DNA of 64,000 nucleotides from Toxonevra muliebris (Eukaryota > Arthropoda > Insecta > Diptera > Pallopteridae): the NCBI GenBank assembly GCA_963691655.1, contig OY829328.1, positions 31,453,890 through 31,517,889 of the forward strand, in the 5' to 3' direction. This document shows positions 25,338 through 37,463 of this stretch, piece after piece; position 1 is the first letter of the stretch; every line of letters begins with the position of its first letter. The notes under the pieces were generated by a model. It worked only from the letters and a program-made list of their open reading frames with translations, searched no databases and had not been told where the DNA came from. A program made the translations under genes and the position numbers.

Positions 25338-25830
25338 TTTATGACTGGTACTATAAATTTATTCATGTTGCACTATTATATATTTTTGTATGATTTGTTT
25401 CTCACCTATTTTTTGTAATGAATATTTCTTATGCAACTCCAGACTCTTTAAACTATAAACAATTTCTTCATACATGACTTTGAAAATTAACGTCTAGATT
25501 TAATATTCATAGTCTCCTAAAAAATATCATAGCTTGTTCACAAAAAATGACACCTAGAATCATTTTCTCACAAACACACACTCTCTCTCATGTACTAGAC
25601 TTTCAAATAACGAACTGTTATGCAGACTAGTAAAAATGAGAAAAAAACAACAACAAATAAGTATATACAACGGTGGCAGTTTTCTTTCTTTCTTATTTTT
25701 CAAATACTATTTCATCTCTCACAAGATCGAAGTTATATACAGTGTTTTCCATTTTGAATTAGGGGGAAAAACCAAACTTTTTTCTTGAAAGATTATCATA
25801 TTTTTATTTCTATTCTTTAAAACAAAATTT
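25338..25830. other. Intron 1 sequence without recognised gene
   Basis: AT-rich spacer between the DD37E element and a LINE tail, with CACACACTCTCTCTC near 25574. Nothing else was recognised. Confidence 0.4.
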
Positions 25831-26017
25831 TATTTATTTATTTATTCCTATATCTATTTAAATCTCTCAGACAGTTTACATAAATTAAAAAATATTTAAT
25901 AAAACAGAAACAATTAAAATAATTATAAATTTATACTAAAATACTGAACAAAAAAAATTCAAAATATATAAACAATAAAATGTAATAAGTATAACAAAAT
26001 TCACAAAAGTAGGAAAC

Positions 26018-27493
26018 CTATAGAATCTCCAATAATTTTGACTTAAATACGACTCTACTTTGACTTAGGTCCATCACATCGCAAATTGAGTTAAGAGGTT
26101 ATATACGTTTTCATGAGTCAAAAAACCGAAACAATTTTTATAACCTTTTACGAACAAATATACTTTCAAGAGTTTATGTTCAAAATTTCAAGTCAACCCG
26201 AGCAGTAGATCGTAAGTAGCAATTCGATTTGTAGCGCGCTACTGTTCATGAATAAAGTGCACTCAAAACTTTAAACGCAATTTTCTCCGAATGATGTTTT
26301 TGTTAAAAATGCCTTTGCGGTGACCGAGATATCTCAAAAACTACTTGACCAATTCATCTAATTTTTTTCCTAGTTACAGTACGGAGTACTTGAACGATCA
26401 TTTTTTTATGTGCAGTATTTGTCTTAACTAATAACTTTTTTTAAATACATTTTTGAGACTCAAAAGATCTACTTTTTTTTTGCATAATGGTTTCCGTATG
26501 AGAAAATTTTTTTTTTTTTCAAAATTTTTCAAGTAGTACACAGCTGTAAATTTTTTGTCTTTTTGATTACAGTTAAGTTGTTGGCATTCAATCGTGGTCA
26601 CCGCCAGACTCTGCGGAAAAAACGCGCATCAGGACAAGAGCTGCAACTTCTACAATTTTCAATATTTTTTCATATCCGACCACTCTTTTTTTCATAAGAA
26701 TATGTACTATGCATACCTGTTCTGCTAGTTTCAAATAAATTATTTCAAATAGTCCAAAAGAAATCACAAATAAGTCCTTAGTTTCCCGTACCAAAACGTA
26801 TATAACCCCTTAAATACGGAGCAAGCCTTAGCTATTGTATTACACCGCCCATAGTTTGTTCGGTGTTTCGCTATACAAAAGAAACACCTTATCCGAAAGC
26901 ATCTCTCAGGGTCATATATTTTCTTCGCTATTAAAGTGTTTTCAACCCAAGAAGAGCACATCTACTTAAGTACGGTGGGGAGGGGGGAGGGGGAATTGCC
27001 AGTTAAGTTTATTGACTGTATACCGTGAAAATCGTTTCTGAATATTCTCAATCTGTTTGGTATGATATTCATTAAAAGGGTCCCATATAACACATCCGTA
27101 CTCTAGATAAGACCTAATGAGGCTCATATAGATTACATTAAGAGTGAAAATATTTTTAAAACCCCTAGAATTGCGCATCAGTAAGCCTAACACAGCATTT
27201 GCTTTATATATAAGATAATCGTAGTGATCAGAAAATTTTAATCTATGACCAAAGATAACACCAAGATCTGTCTTTGAGTAAACTCTACAGAGACTTTTCT
27301 CCTGAATTAAATAGTTATACCTGACTTGGCATTTTATCATGCCAAAGGAGAGAATCTCACACTTAGCTACGTTGAAACGCAATTTATTAACTACGCACCA
27401 TTGTGATAGACTATACAAATCTTCTTGTAGAAGTTCACAGTCCTTATATGTTTTAATGGTCTTACAAATTTTAACGTCGTCCGCATACATCAA
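26018..27493 (-). pseudogene. LINE reverse transcriptase C-terminal half, interrupted
   Basis: Encodes the end of a LINE ORF2 that once copied the element RNA into DNA. The minus strand opens with MMYADDVKI, the catalytic Asp pair, then thumb-like sequence (SLIRSYLEYGCVIWDPF, QIENIQKRF). A frameshift follows in a C-run near 26985. The end region reads HRTNYGRCN and AKACSVF, typical of jockey/CR1-type C-termini. The frame is then cut by the 715-bp MITE and resumes as SICDVMDLSQSRVVFKSKLL, with a stop at 26018-26020. Part of the segment between thumb and tail also seems deleted. Inactive. Confidence 0.8.
26095..26809. mobile_element. TTAA-flanked MITE inserted in LINE coding sequence
   Basis: TTAA at 26091-26094 and 26810-26813. 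The ends read GAGGTTATATACGTTTT on the left and GGGGTTATATACGTTTT on the right when inverted. The LINE frame on either side joins without shift if the element and one TTAA are removed, which proves the borders. Inside, GCGGTGACC and GGTCACCGC form a second inverted pair. The GRGGTTA start is shared with the 22214-22862 element, and the interior resembles the decayed element at 41784. No transposase. Confidence 0.92.
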
Positions 27494-27536
27494 ATATTTT
27501 CACACAATTTTGGGTCTATTCCGCGTATAACAGCTT

Positions 27537-27650
27537 TGTTAAAGTTCGTTCCACTTCAGGCCGAGACGTTCGCATCTGTTGATTAAACATACAATTGTTG
27601 AGCGAGCGAGCAGGCGCTTCATAATGACCAAATCCGGAACGAACTTTACA
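27537..27650. repeat. Inverted repeat, about 16-bp arms
   Basis: TGTTAAAGTTCGTTCC at 27537-27552 pairs with GGAACGAACTTTACA at 27636-27650, with one extra base in the left arm. Length 114 bp, AT-poorer than its surroundings (GAGCGAGCGAGCAGGCGC). It may be a small MITE, but no target duplication was found. Confidence 0.5.
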
Positions 27651-30600
27651 TATCGTGTTTGCAAAATTTTCACCGTTTGTGTAATGAATTTTCACTAAAG
27701 AATGTGTTTCAACTGTACATCGTTTAATTTCCATTAACCGTATAGTTTTTTCTACTCAAATGTCAAAGAATGGGAGCGTAAATTTTGACATATGAAAAAT
27801 AGCGCTGAATTAGAAAATCCTTTATATAATTTGTATTTTCTTTGTACAAACAGAAACATGAAAAAAACAAGCTTGCTCTTTATTCTTTCTTTGCCTCTTA
27901 GTTTCCAAACAATAGTCTTTGCAGATTTATTATATATTGCCACTCCTCGTTCCCTTCCATCTCTCGCAAAGCTCTCTCTCTTTCGGTCTGCTACTTGATT
28001 CAACTAATTCAATGTAAAAATTATTAATTTCCGCCCTGTGCAACGACACACAGAATTTTCCGCCAACCATCTCCACTCTACGTGATGAACTTCTTATTTT
28101 AATATCATAAACGTATTATTGTATTCCCAAAAATATGCAATATTTTTTCTACACTAATACTCTAAAACTATAAATAATTTGTATTTAACAATTTGGGGTT
28201 TTATGGTTTTGTCATAAATAACGCTACTCTTTCGCACCAATCGTGTTAAGGATTATTTGTCGTTTAACTTTCACGCACACATGCAAAAAACACCTAGATA
28301 GACCTTGAATAGTATTTGCATGTTTATGTTTTGGTATTCTTTAAAGAAACGCATTTTTATTTCTTCGACATATGAATTTATTTGGCAATAGCTTCCCCAA
28401 TCACATGAATAGATATTCGTACACATTAACTACAAAATAAAAATGCTAAATTTTTTACTTAACGCTCACTTCAGTTGAGAGAGTAGAGGTGCATAAAGAC
28501 TACTAAACTTTTCAGACTAAGTACAGACTTTTGCCTTGCCTTTCCGTATGGTAGATGATAGTACTTGGGAAGTAGACACTCCATAGCGTCTTACGATAAA
28601 TACATATACTGCTTACATGTTTCATTCTTTGTTTCCTCGTTGACTTTATTATTTGACAGATGTTTGCCTTGATTTATACATTTGTAACTGATAAAAATCA
28701 TTACTCTTTTGTATACTTATTTCGCTTTTTGTGTTTGTTGTGAAATTTGTTGGCAAAAGTGCAAATATTTATATTAAATATAAAATTTTCTTTAACTAAA
28801 AATATTTTTACATCATTTATTTCTTTAAAAATAGTACCAAAAGTATTGCTTAAAGTTATTTAGTGAAGTATATTTTTAGGCTTTGTAGACAGTTTAATAG
28901 CTTTTAATTGTCAATTGCGCTGGTTGCTGCTGCAACCAGAAAAGTAATTTCACACTTTGTGCGCTTCTTGAAACAACTTAAAAGTTTATAGTTTGTAATT
29001 TGTATTGTATTTTTTTTTTCGTCCAGTATATTTTTGTTTTTCATTGTTAAAACCGCGATAAATTCGCCCTAGAGGTTTAGTTTTATATTTTATTATGCGA
29101 TTTTTTGTTTTCAACTACATACGAGCACCTTTTGTTAAAACTACTAAAATTCACTTTTAAATTTATTAGCCACTATTTTCGAAATTGTCTGCTATTTAAA
29201 GTACCAACCTACCTAACTACCAAACAATTCATTATTTATGCCATACAATTTCAAATAAAAATAAAAAACGAAACTTTACTACCTTTTGTGTAAATTTTGC
29301 CAGAAAGAAAAAAAATATATGTATAAAGCGAAAAAAGAATTTCGTGTACCCAAGAGATGACTTTAAACCAAAGTTATGAGATTTTGACTATTTTTTCTTT
29401 ACTTGTTTTATTTTTTTGTTTGGTTTTATTTTCTTTTTTGTAAACACCACATTTATCACAATTAACAAGGCTAAATTACCAGCTTCAAAGTAAAAAAAGT
29501 AGTAATAAAAAAGTATATACTCGTATTATACTTATAATTCTACTGCTACTACCTTTTGTCATACAACAAAACTTTCAAGTGAAACATGTTGGCTGTGGGC
29601 ACACCTCATCTCAACCACCACAAGTGCCAAAAAATTTACTCAGTCGCACTTTTGTCAAATTGTGCTCAAAATGTATTACACAATAAAAAAAATACATAAA
29701 AGCGTTAAAGCGCTACTAGTGTCGAGCGTATACGAGCACATAAGATACGCTACACTTGAAATATGCTTGCAAAATAATGAACAAACGCAGTCCTTACTTG
29801 TTTTTTTCCTACAAGAGACCTTGTTAGACCGTCATCGGCTATAAGTACGAATTAATAGTCAAAAGCAATTGGAGGTAATAAGTTGCAATCATTGCAATAA
29901 AAGCTATGTGCAAACAACTGAAGGTCTCTACGGAAAATGTTATTTGATGTTATTTGATTCCAATTGCAAATGCAATTGCAAAAATGTATAGGGGTTGCAA
30001 ATATTCTCAAAAAATTCCAACCTAGCTTGATGTGTTGATTAGCCTTAGAGTAAAATCTTCAAGGTAACAAGAGGCGAAGAAACCCGAAGCTCATACTCGA
30101 AAAGGGGGTCAATGAGATGCTATTGGCGTGGAATGAAATCAAATCTATTTAAAGAAATTAGATTCGTTAGTGAAGGTTCATAGAGGTCTTATACTCCCCA
30201 CGAGACTTTAAAACATAGTAGTAGTTTTATTTGCAATCAGGGGCAATTAGAGGCATTCTGTGGCTGGTTAAGTCGAATAATGATAAGAGGTAGTCATCGG
30301 CTAGAAGAGCAGCTCGATAAAATACAAGGCAGTAAGAAGCAATCAGAAACAATAAGGTCAGTTTGCGGCAATAAAAAACATACTGTGGCAGTGAAACTGG
30401 GGTTTTTATTTTAATGATTTTGTTTGCTAGTTAAGTTTTGAAGTTAATACTATATGTACTGCAGTTTTTTGTATGTATCTCAAAATCTAACTATTTTTCG
30501 TAATGCTATTATAATAACCAAATAAAGCTTGAAAAATCATATGATCAACATTTTCTTGTGTAGGGTATCGAAAAAGCGTGTAATAATGAAGTCCTTCGCA

Positions 30601-33029
30601 CTTTTATTGACAGCAACGACTATGCGAATGAAAAAGCAAACGAGTTAAAAAGCGCGAGCCCCGCGGTTTTTCGTGTCTCACCTGAGATGTGGTAAAAATG
30701 TTTGTGACCTCACTCTTCTGTGAGATGTGAATACTATGGTTTCACTATACCCCGATGTCTGATAATAATTCTCAAAACAAAACAAAAATCGCTTATAAAA
30801 TATTCAACGCAAGTTAAAAAGTTCTTTTTGTTATTGTTTGTTGTTGTAATTGTATTATTCAAACAGTTTTATTTGACATTTAAACAATGGATTTTATTGT
30901 ACACGCCGAATACAAGTACGAGTCACTTCATTACTTCAGTTTTTGGTTGAAGTGAGTTTTTCGTGATTTCGAGGTTTGGTAGCACAATTTGCAACAAATT
31001 GATGTTGTCAAGAAAATCGTAATAAAAAATATTATTGTCGTTTTATGATTTTTATAAATGACAAATTCATTTGGCTTAAATTGTGTTTTCTTTTTTTTGT
31101 ATAAAAACAAAAACAAAGTTAATAATACTTGCGGAAAGTGCGTTTAATAAAACACAACTCTCCAACTCAACCTCATGTTGTTGTCACAATAATGGCTGGA
31201 AAATGACAAATTAGTTAAGCAATAAAAACTATTATTGCTATCACAACTTGCTCCTCTTGCTGATGTTTTGTTTTTTTATTACAAAAAATAAACTTAACAT
31301 AAATATTATTTCTCACAATAAACCAAGTTATTTACAGTGCGAAGAAGTAGGAAAAAACAACGAAGCAAAGCATAGTTTTAGGGTAATAAAATATCTCATA
31401 TGAAATCTATTTGCCGAATATGAATGTATATGAATATCCTTCCGAAGGATTACTTCGTTTCGGCTTTTCTGGCGTGGCCGCAACTACACGAACGAAACTC
31501 ATTTTAAGTTTAAGTGCAGTTGTGAAACATATTTTTTTTCTTGTTAGTATGTGTTTTTGTTTTTTTTTTGTATTTTTTGTAAAGTGTTTGTGTGTGTATT
31601 TTTTCGACAATAAAAATTGATTTGATATATTGGTAGTACTTACGACTACGAGAGCGAGTCAACTAAAACTCAGTAATAATACATATTTTATATTATTTGT
31701 ATTTGCTAAATTACAGTTTGCTGAAAGTTAGTAGGTATATAATTTGTAGAAAGTTGCATTTACGTACTCCTTTTTAACTGCGTGACATTTTAATAAACTT
31801 GTTTGAATTTTAAGTGCAATAAGTAATTATTCATTAGTGGAAACTTTGATTCCATTCAATTCAGCCAAGAGGAATTTATGTAAGTAGTACAATATTTTTG
31901 TTGAATATTGTAAGGCTATAGTTTATAGAACTTAATATCTGAAAATATCATTTCAGTTTGTACAAATTTGTATAGGTAAATGCCTACCTAAATGAATTAA
32001 ATTCAATTGAACTTTTGGGGGGAATAAGATTGTAATGCGTTAAGTGCACACGTTGTTGATAAACAAAGATCCAATTTGAATGAGAGCTTTTTATTTTGTA
32101 TTTTTTTATTTCATTGTTATCATCAATTTCAAAATTTTTTGAAAATAGGATTGTTTTAGTCCACTACAGTTTGGTTTTAAAGAAGGTCTGTAAACCTTGT
32201 TAATTTTTATTTCAAAGAGAAAAGAAAAGCGCTTTTAACGGAACAAACACCCCGTGCCAATAAAAACGCATCACACTATAACTATTAGTAAATCCTAAAA
32301 AACCCCAACTTTGTATTCTTTATTGTGTATGCTAGGCATTTCCATAACTTTTTCGTTAATTTAAGACAAAGTTTTAATCCGTACAAGAATATACTATTTG
32401 AGCTGTAGCCCAATACGTCTCGGGGAGTCCCTTTCTACCGGTTTATATCAACTCGCTTTTAATGGTGCCTGTCTGTCTGTTCGGGTAGAATTTTGCAATC
32501 GATTTAAAACAAACTTCCCGATGAGATAGAGACTTGAAACTTTAAAAATAGCTCAGAACTGGATGACAATGCAATATGAAATATCTAAAATATATATAAA
32601 TGGGGCATTCTCTGTCAATGGGAACCCCCCCCCCGCCCCCCTGTCCGAAGTTGGTGAAGGTATTTTAGGGCATGTTTGGGCTCAAATGAAAGCTTAATAT
32701 CTCTAGTTTCGAATGCAACAAGGCCTTTTTTGATTTTGCATGATGTCGGACCAATATGGCGGCTGCAAGTCTACCACCTCACCTTAAAATAATAGTTTTA
32801 TCAAGCGTACGTTTACCCAAGTCATTATAAAAAAACAGAAAAAGCCTTTTTTCGTATATTTTTTTCGCTGAATACGAATCTAATATTATTTTTTACGGGA
32901 AATGTTACGTGATGTCCCTAAACTCAAAAAATGAATAATTCCAAAAAAAAATTGTTTCGTCTCACGTGTCCCATATCACCAGAAAACTTCCCAAAAAACT
33001 TATTCTTAATATTAGATTTATTCTTAATA
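27651..33029. other. Intron 1 sequence without recognised gene
   Basis: Long AT-rich stretch. The sequence GTCATCGGCTA occurs at about 29830 and again at about 30295, each followed by diverged AGCAATTxGAGG/GGCAATAAG-type text, which suggests an old direct duplication. A C-run lies at 32626-32641. No gene, RNA or bounded element was recognised. Confidence 0.35.
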
Positions 33030-33490
33030 TTGCATGTTTGAGAAAAAGACTTCTACCTTTCATAAGAGAGCACAATGTGTCCACATATTTTTAGCCCGAT
33101 TTGGCATCATGTCACTACGGCAAGAAAGTTGTGGATTGGTACCAAAGTAATAACATAGTTTTTGTACCAAGAGAGGTCAATCCTCCAAATTATCCGGAGC
33201 TAAGACTAGTGGAGAGATATTGGGCTGTTGTGAAAAGAAACTTAAAGAGCACCAAAAAGGTGTCCCAAAATATTGAAGATTTTAAAAGGAGATGGGCAAA
33301 CTGTTCCAAAAAGGTGTTTGAAACTACTATCAAATCTCTAATGGAAGGCTTACCAAAAAAGGTTCACGAGTTCATAAATAGTGCTTAGAACTATAAAAGT
33401 TATATTTTTCTGTAATTTGTAAAATATTATCAATTAAATAAAAAAAAAATCAAAACTCTAAGATCAGCCGTTTAAAAATTATTGAATTTT
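33030..33490 (+). pseudogene. 3' fragment of the DD37E transposase family
   Basis: A 5'-truncated copy of the 23405-25335 element in the opposite orientation. It starts at the segment equal to the CLKKRLLPF region and runs past the stop into the 3' untranslated part, ending near 33490 without a terminal repeat. The catalytic Asp block has TGG changed to TAG just before PDLASCHYGKK (about 33091), and ELRLVERYW replaces ELRPVERYW. It keeps about 37 bases near the C-terminus (KVFETTIKSLMEGL) that copy 1 lost. Inactive. Confidence 0.85.
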
Positions 33491-33620
33491 ATATACGTTA
33501 AGATTTTTTCGGTTTTACTCCTTAATATGAGCCGTTTCGTGCAAAAGTGGTGTAAGTCAGTTCTTTTTTATTATTTTGATTTTCACCTTCAGGCAATAAT
33601 TTTGGCCTCATTTCGTTGGT

Positions 33621-34593
33621 GCCCAGACATAACGCCCACGGCCATAACGCCCAAAATCATTTAAGGCGCTATGACCGCCCCGAAAGAAGTCATAACACCC
33701 AATGGGCGTTATGACCGTTTTTGTGATTCTTTCATTAAAATTTCAAAAGTAAAACGAAACCAAATTTTCATGTATAAGAAAATGCAGCTTTATTTCAGGC
33801 TTTTTCACAAATTGCCTTTCTTAAATAAAAAACTCTTCCGTTTTTCTTCACATTAGTATGAAAGCGAATGGGTTAATCTATAAAAAAAAAACAAAAGGGA
33901 AAAATATGCTCATACAGTAAATGGGGATGGCATGGAAATGAGCGCCTCATCTGAAATATTTTTAAAAAAATAAATCAAGATATTGATTCACATTAATTAA
34001 AATGTAAGATTGAAAGAAGCGCTGCAGGCGAGAATTTTTAATCGCGATTTTTTCGCCTGCGGTGCTTCTTTCAAACTTACGCTTCAAATAATCTGAATCA
34101 ATAACTACATATATCCTATAATATTAAATATTTTACGACCAAAATATTATTGTGACTTACATGTCTATTATGTCTAAAGTATATTATAAGCAATTACTTA
34201 TTCTCACAAAATGGTACGACCAAGAATGTAGCGTCAATTAAATAATGACGATTATTAGCGTCAATATGTTCTTTTTTATATTCGCAATTATCACTGAAAA
34301 CAAAAACGTATATACGACTGACACAATGTTAAGCCAAATTTTAACGAGACGTTCGAAACGTAATACTGATTTCTAAAAGTAACTGATTTTTAATCAAAAC
34401 ACGATTTTCATTATTACAAACTTAATATAACAAGAAATAATTGTGGGGCCTTATGGCCTAAGGCGGTCATAAAGCCTAAAAAATTAGACGTTGCTACCGC
34501 TTCTACACTGGCCGTTATGACCGTTTTCCGCGCGGTCATAGCGCCTAAAATGATTTTGGACGTTATGGGCATTCCTAGGGCGGTCATAACACT
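33621..34593. mobile_element. Foldback element with GGTCATAACGCC repeats (about 1 kb)
   Basis: The arms are inverted: the left arm carries CCATAACGCCCAAAATCATT and then AGGCGCTATGACCGC; the right arm, read inverted, carries CCATAACGTCCAAAATCATT and then AGGCGCTATGACCGCG. Around these, the 12-mer GGTCATAACGCC or its complement recurs about ten times in alternating orientation. The centre holds another hairpin (33983-34101). The outer ends were not fixed to the base. No coding capacity, and I do not recognise the family. Confidence 0.7.
33983..34101. repeat. Nested hairpin inside the foldback element
   Basis: TTGATTCA at 33983-33990 pairs with TGAATCAA at 34094-34101. Further in, GTAAGATTGAAAGAAGC and CTGCAGGCGA pair with the complement around 34053-34080 (TCGCCTGCGG, GCTTCTTTCAAACTTAC). 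It looks like a small MITE nested in, or forming the core of, the larger element. Confidence 0.6.
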
Positions 34594-34892
34594 GCAGCTT
34601 TTCTTATTTGGTTGTTATTGATCACACAGTGCAACACAGAAAATTTACAAGGGCTTAGGCCTATATAGTTGTTGGATTGGTAGAACAAAATATTACACCC
34701 ACAAGACTAAAAAGCAGAAAATAATAATTTAAATAAAATTTTTTTTTAATATACCACGTTTTTAAAACGGACTAAAAAGTATAAAATAATTTCTCCTAGC
34801 CCCATAGAGATTTATAACCTCATACAGATTCCTAACGCCATACAGATTTTCCACAAAATTTGTAATTGTGAGTTTTAGTAGGTATGAAAATA

Positions 34893-36449
34893 CACTGGCG
34901 GTCACAAAAACCGCAGCCTTGCAATACTGCTGCTATTTCGGTAATATTTCCTAACTTAGTCCAAATTCCTTCCTTTGTAAAGGAGATTCCCTTGTTTATG
35001 TTTTAAAAATGTATTTAAGCGGAATGTACCATATTTTATTGCGCTTGTTTGGCATTAAGAAGAATTTTTGAAAAGTGCCAAAAACAACTGCAAAGTATAA
35101 ACAATTGTCGCGCCACCAAAACGTCAAAATTTTTGTTCTTAGGTATCAAGGAGTTTCATAAAGTTAAATACCTGAAAAAATCTGATGCCTACATTCGACT
35201 GCTGTTGGACTTATTCAGAAAAAAGGTAATTTGCACCCGCATAAAAGGACAAAAGGATCAAGAAGACTATGGAAGACAAATACGAGAGAAAATGGCATAA
35301 CCTGAAAGAGGACCATAAATTACACCTTTTTTTTTTGTAAATTCCGTTGTGCAGTGTTATCGATTAAAAGGTGCAGCCATAATAAGGACTGAGCCAAATA
35401 GCTATTACAACGAGAATATAAATAAGAAAGAAACGAAAGTTCGGTCTGTATGGGAGATGATCTGCCAAAAAATCGTTGTTGACGAAATGGATGGAAACAA
35501 ATCGCCAGGGATGGACTAAAAACCGCAGCAATTGAACTCTGGCTACCTCGAGAAAAGTTATATGATCGAGTAAATTAAACTAAATTTTTTATGCGCATTT
35601 AATCTTCGGTACGTGCGTCGTTCAGATATAGAGCAATACAAAGATAACTGTGTAGCGAAAATAGTCAAATTCCCATAGAGTTAAATGTCTTGAAAGGGTC
35701 TCCTATGCCATATTAAAGGGGCTGTGAACGCCTAAAAATATGGCTAAATTTTTATGGAGTCATTAATGACGTTATTTTTTCGGACAACTTCTGCAGCATA
35801 TCATCGCGCCAAATTGGCAAGGTTTAGTTTGTAATTAATGCATAATGTTTGATAACTTTAGAAATAGTAAAAAAGTTAGATTATTGATTCTTATTTTTTT
35901 GCAGATTCAAAATGTTTTCGATGATGTTAGAATTTACTGGCGGGAATGATCAGGTAGCTCGCGCGGTTTAAGTCCTATAGAGCACCTCTGTCATATAATG
36001 AAACGAAAAGTTGGTCAAAAAAACCCTTGTTGGAGTTCTGAAAAAAGTTTGGTATTAAAAAAATATCCTTAGTGCTTGTCAACTACAATATGTCGATAAT
36101 GTGGCTATAAGAAAGGTTAAGAGAGGGGCACCATCAAATTAAACAATTTTGTTTATGACTATTATAAATCAAATTATCTTAGTTTACCCCTTCAAAAAAT
36201 AACAAATATTTTCAGTTTTACATACTTTTAATTAAGACCCTCAAAAACTTGAAATTTCTTCCATATTTTTGTTTTATTTAAAAAGTAATGAAATTTTGTG
36301 TGTATGTATGATGTTTCTTTCGCAATTTTGTTCATTTTGTTCCCGAAAATAAAAAAAATCACATTCACTAAAACAAAATCAGGTTTAGGACCCATTTTAA
36401 ACGATTTTCTTGAAATAGGTGGGTGGTGCGGTTTTTGTGACCGACAGTG
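34893..36449 (+). mobile_element. Tc1-like transposon, strongly decayed (1.56 kb)
   Basis: TA at 34891-34892 and 36450-36451. The ends read CACTGGCGGTCACAAAAACC on the left and CACTGTCGGTCACAAAAACC on the right when inverted, one mismatch in about 23 bases. Both the TA target and the CACTG start fit Tc1 elements. The interior has only scraps of transposase, so it is old and inactive. Confidence 0.88.
35908..36021 (+). pseudogene. Remnant of Tc1-like transposase catalytic Glu block
   Basis: The + strand reads GLSPIEHLCHIMKRKVGQK after an in-frame TGA that probably replaced a Trp. This matches the PDLxPIEHLW..LKR block that carries the third catalytic residue of Tc1 transposases; the Glu codon is at 35980-35982. 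Upstream frames are too damaged to place the two Asp residues. An 83-codon frame at 35049-35300 lies in the N-terminal part of the element but shows no clear motif. Confidence 0.5.
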
Positions 36450-36639
36450 TACTTGCATGATTTAAAACAAAAAACGTCGGACTAAGTTTAAGTTATAGAA
36501 TTTTCGCCGCTTCCCGCTCTCATGCAAAAAATGAAAAATACTGGTTTATTTGCTTTCTCTTGCAACAACAAGTAAAATTTCTCTAATTTATTTCTAAGCC
36601 CCAAAAACACGCTAAAATTTTCTTTTTCCTCTACCTGGG

Positions 36640-36715
36640 CATAGCACAATGGCCAAATGAACTGAGTGTTACGGAAGGCCTATGGCCTCCTGACCATCTC
36701 CAAATCTAATGTAAT
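36640..36715 (+). mobile_element. Fragment resembling SINE/LINE 3' end
   Basis: Reads GGGCATAGCACAATGGCC, then ACTGAGTG, then CTCCAAATCTAATGTAATC. This resembles the 3' ends of the SINEs in this window (GGTATCACAATGGGCC, AAGTGTG, CTCCAACCTAACC) and the 3' end of the LINE at 60046. Diverged, with no target duplication seen. Confidence 0.4.
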
Positions 36716-37463
36716 CTAAAAAGAAGTACAAAACAAATGCTGCTGCATACAGATGATAAATGAATTTTTTTTTTTTGTTTTTTTTTTGGAAAATTGCATA
36801 TTTCACTTTTTTTATAATTTCAAAAGTGTTGCCATTATATAACAATAAATCATTTTATGCATATTCTTATACATATATGTATTATTCAAATCAAATATGT
36901 ATCTTTTGAGAAACTTGTGCTTGACATTAGAAAACTTTTAAGACAATCAAAGAGCAAAATATTAAGTACATATGAGCATAAGTGCAGAACGCTTGAGCTT
37001 CTAAAGTGTCAAAATGTGTGTGAAAAATGCGACTTTGAGTAGAAACACAACACCAGTGAATTTGCTTTCATACTTAAACACTGAAGTGCATATTTTGTAT
37101 GTACTCGCCGTATGTGTAACTTGACGTCTCTCGACCCTATCTATCATATATTGACAACGACAAATGTTTATATACGATTTACATAATTTGCTTAATCGTT
37201 GTCAACTGCACACTTGAGGGATTTAAATACGTGAAAGTTTATGTTGATAGGTATAAATACTTCATATTGTTAATAATGGAGGCTGATGCAATTGTTATAT
37301 AATGTTTTCGTTTTTCTAAATTTTGTTATTTTTTTGCTCATTAAATTTTTCTTGGACTAAAAGTTTAAAACTTGATGTAAACATTTTCTTTTCTTTTGAA
37401 TAAATTGAATTTTTGTTTTTCATATTTAAACTTATTTTGTGACTTGTTTGTGTTTTTTTGCAG
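36716..37463. other. End of intron 1, no gene
   Basis: AT-rich with T runs, leading into the pyrimidine-rich acceptor before 37464. Nothing else was recognised. Confidence 0.4.

Larger units (their letters stand above)
25831..27500 (-). mobile_element. jockey/CR1-like LINE, 5'-truncated, split by a MITE
   Basis: A non-LTR retrotransposon remnant on the minus strand. It starts inside the reverse transcriptase near the YADD motif and ends at an AAATAAATAAATAAA tail next to 25831. The imperfect flanks ACAAAATTTT (about 25822) and ACACAATTTT (27502) may be its target duplication. A 715-bp TTAA-flanked element (26095-26809) is inserted near the end of its coding region. 5' truncation is normal for LINE copies. 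Confidence 0.8.
8761..37463 (+). other. Camta intron 1 (about 28.7 kb)
   Basis: Donor GTAAGTAT at 8761 and acceptor TTTTTTTGCAG ending at 37463. The phase is 1. The intron is filled with transposon remnants listed separately. Further unseen exons are possible but not required, because the reading frame joins exactly from exon 1 to exon 2. Confidence 0.65.
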
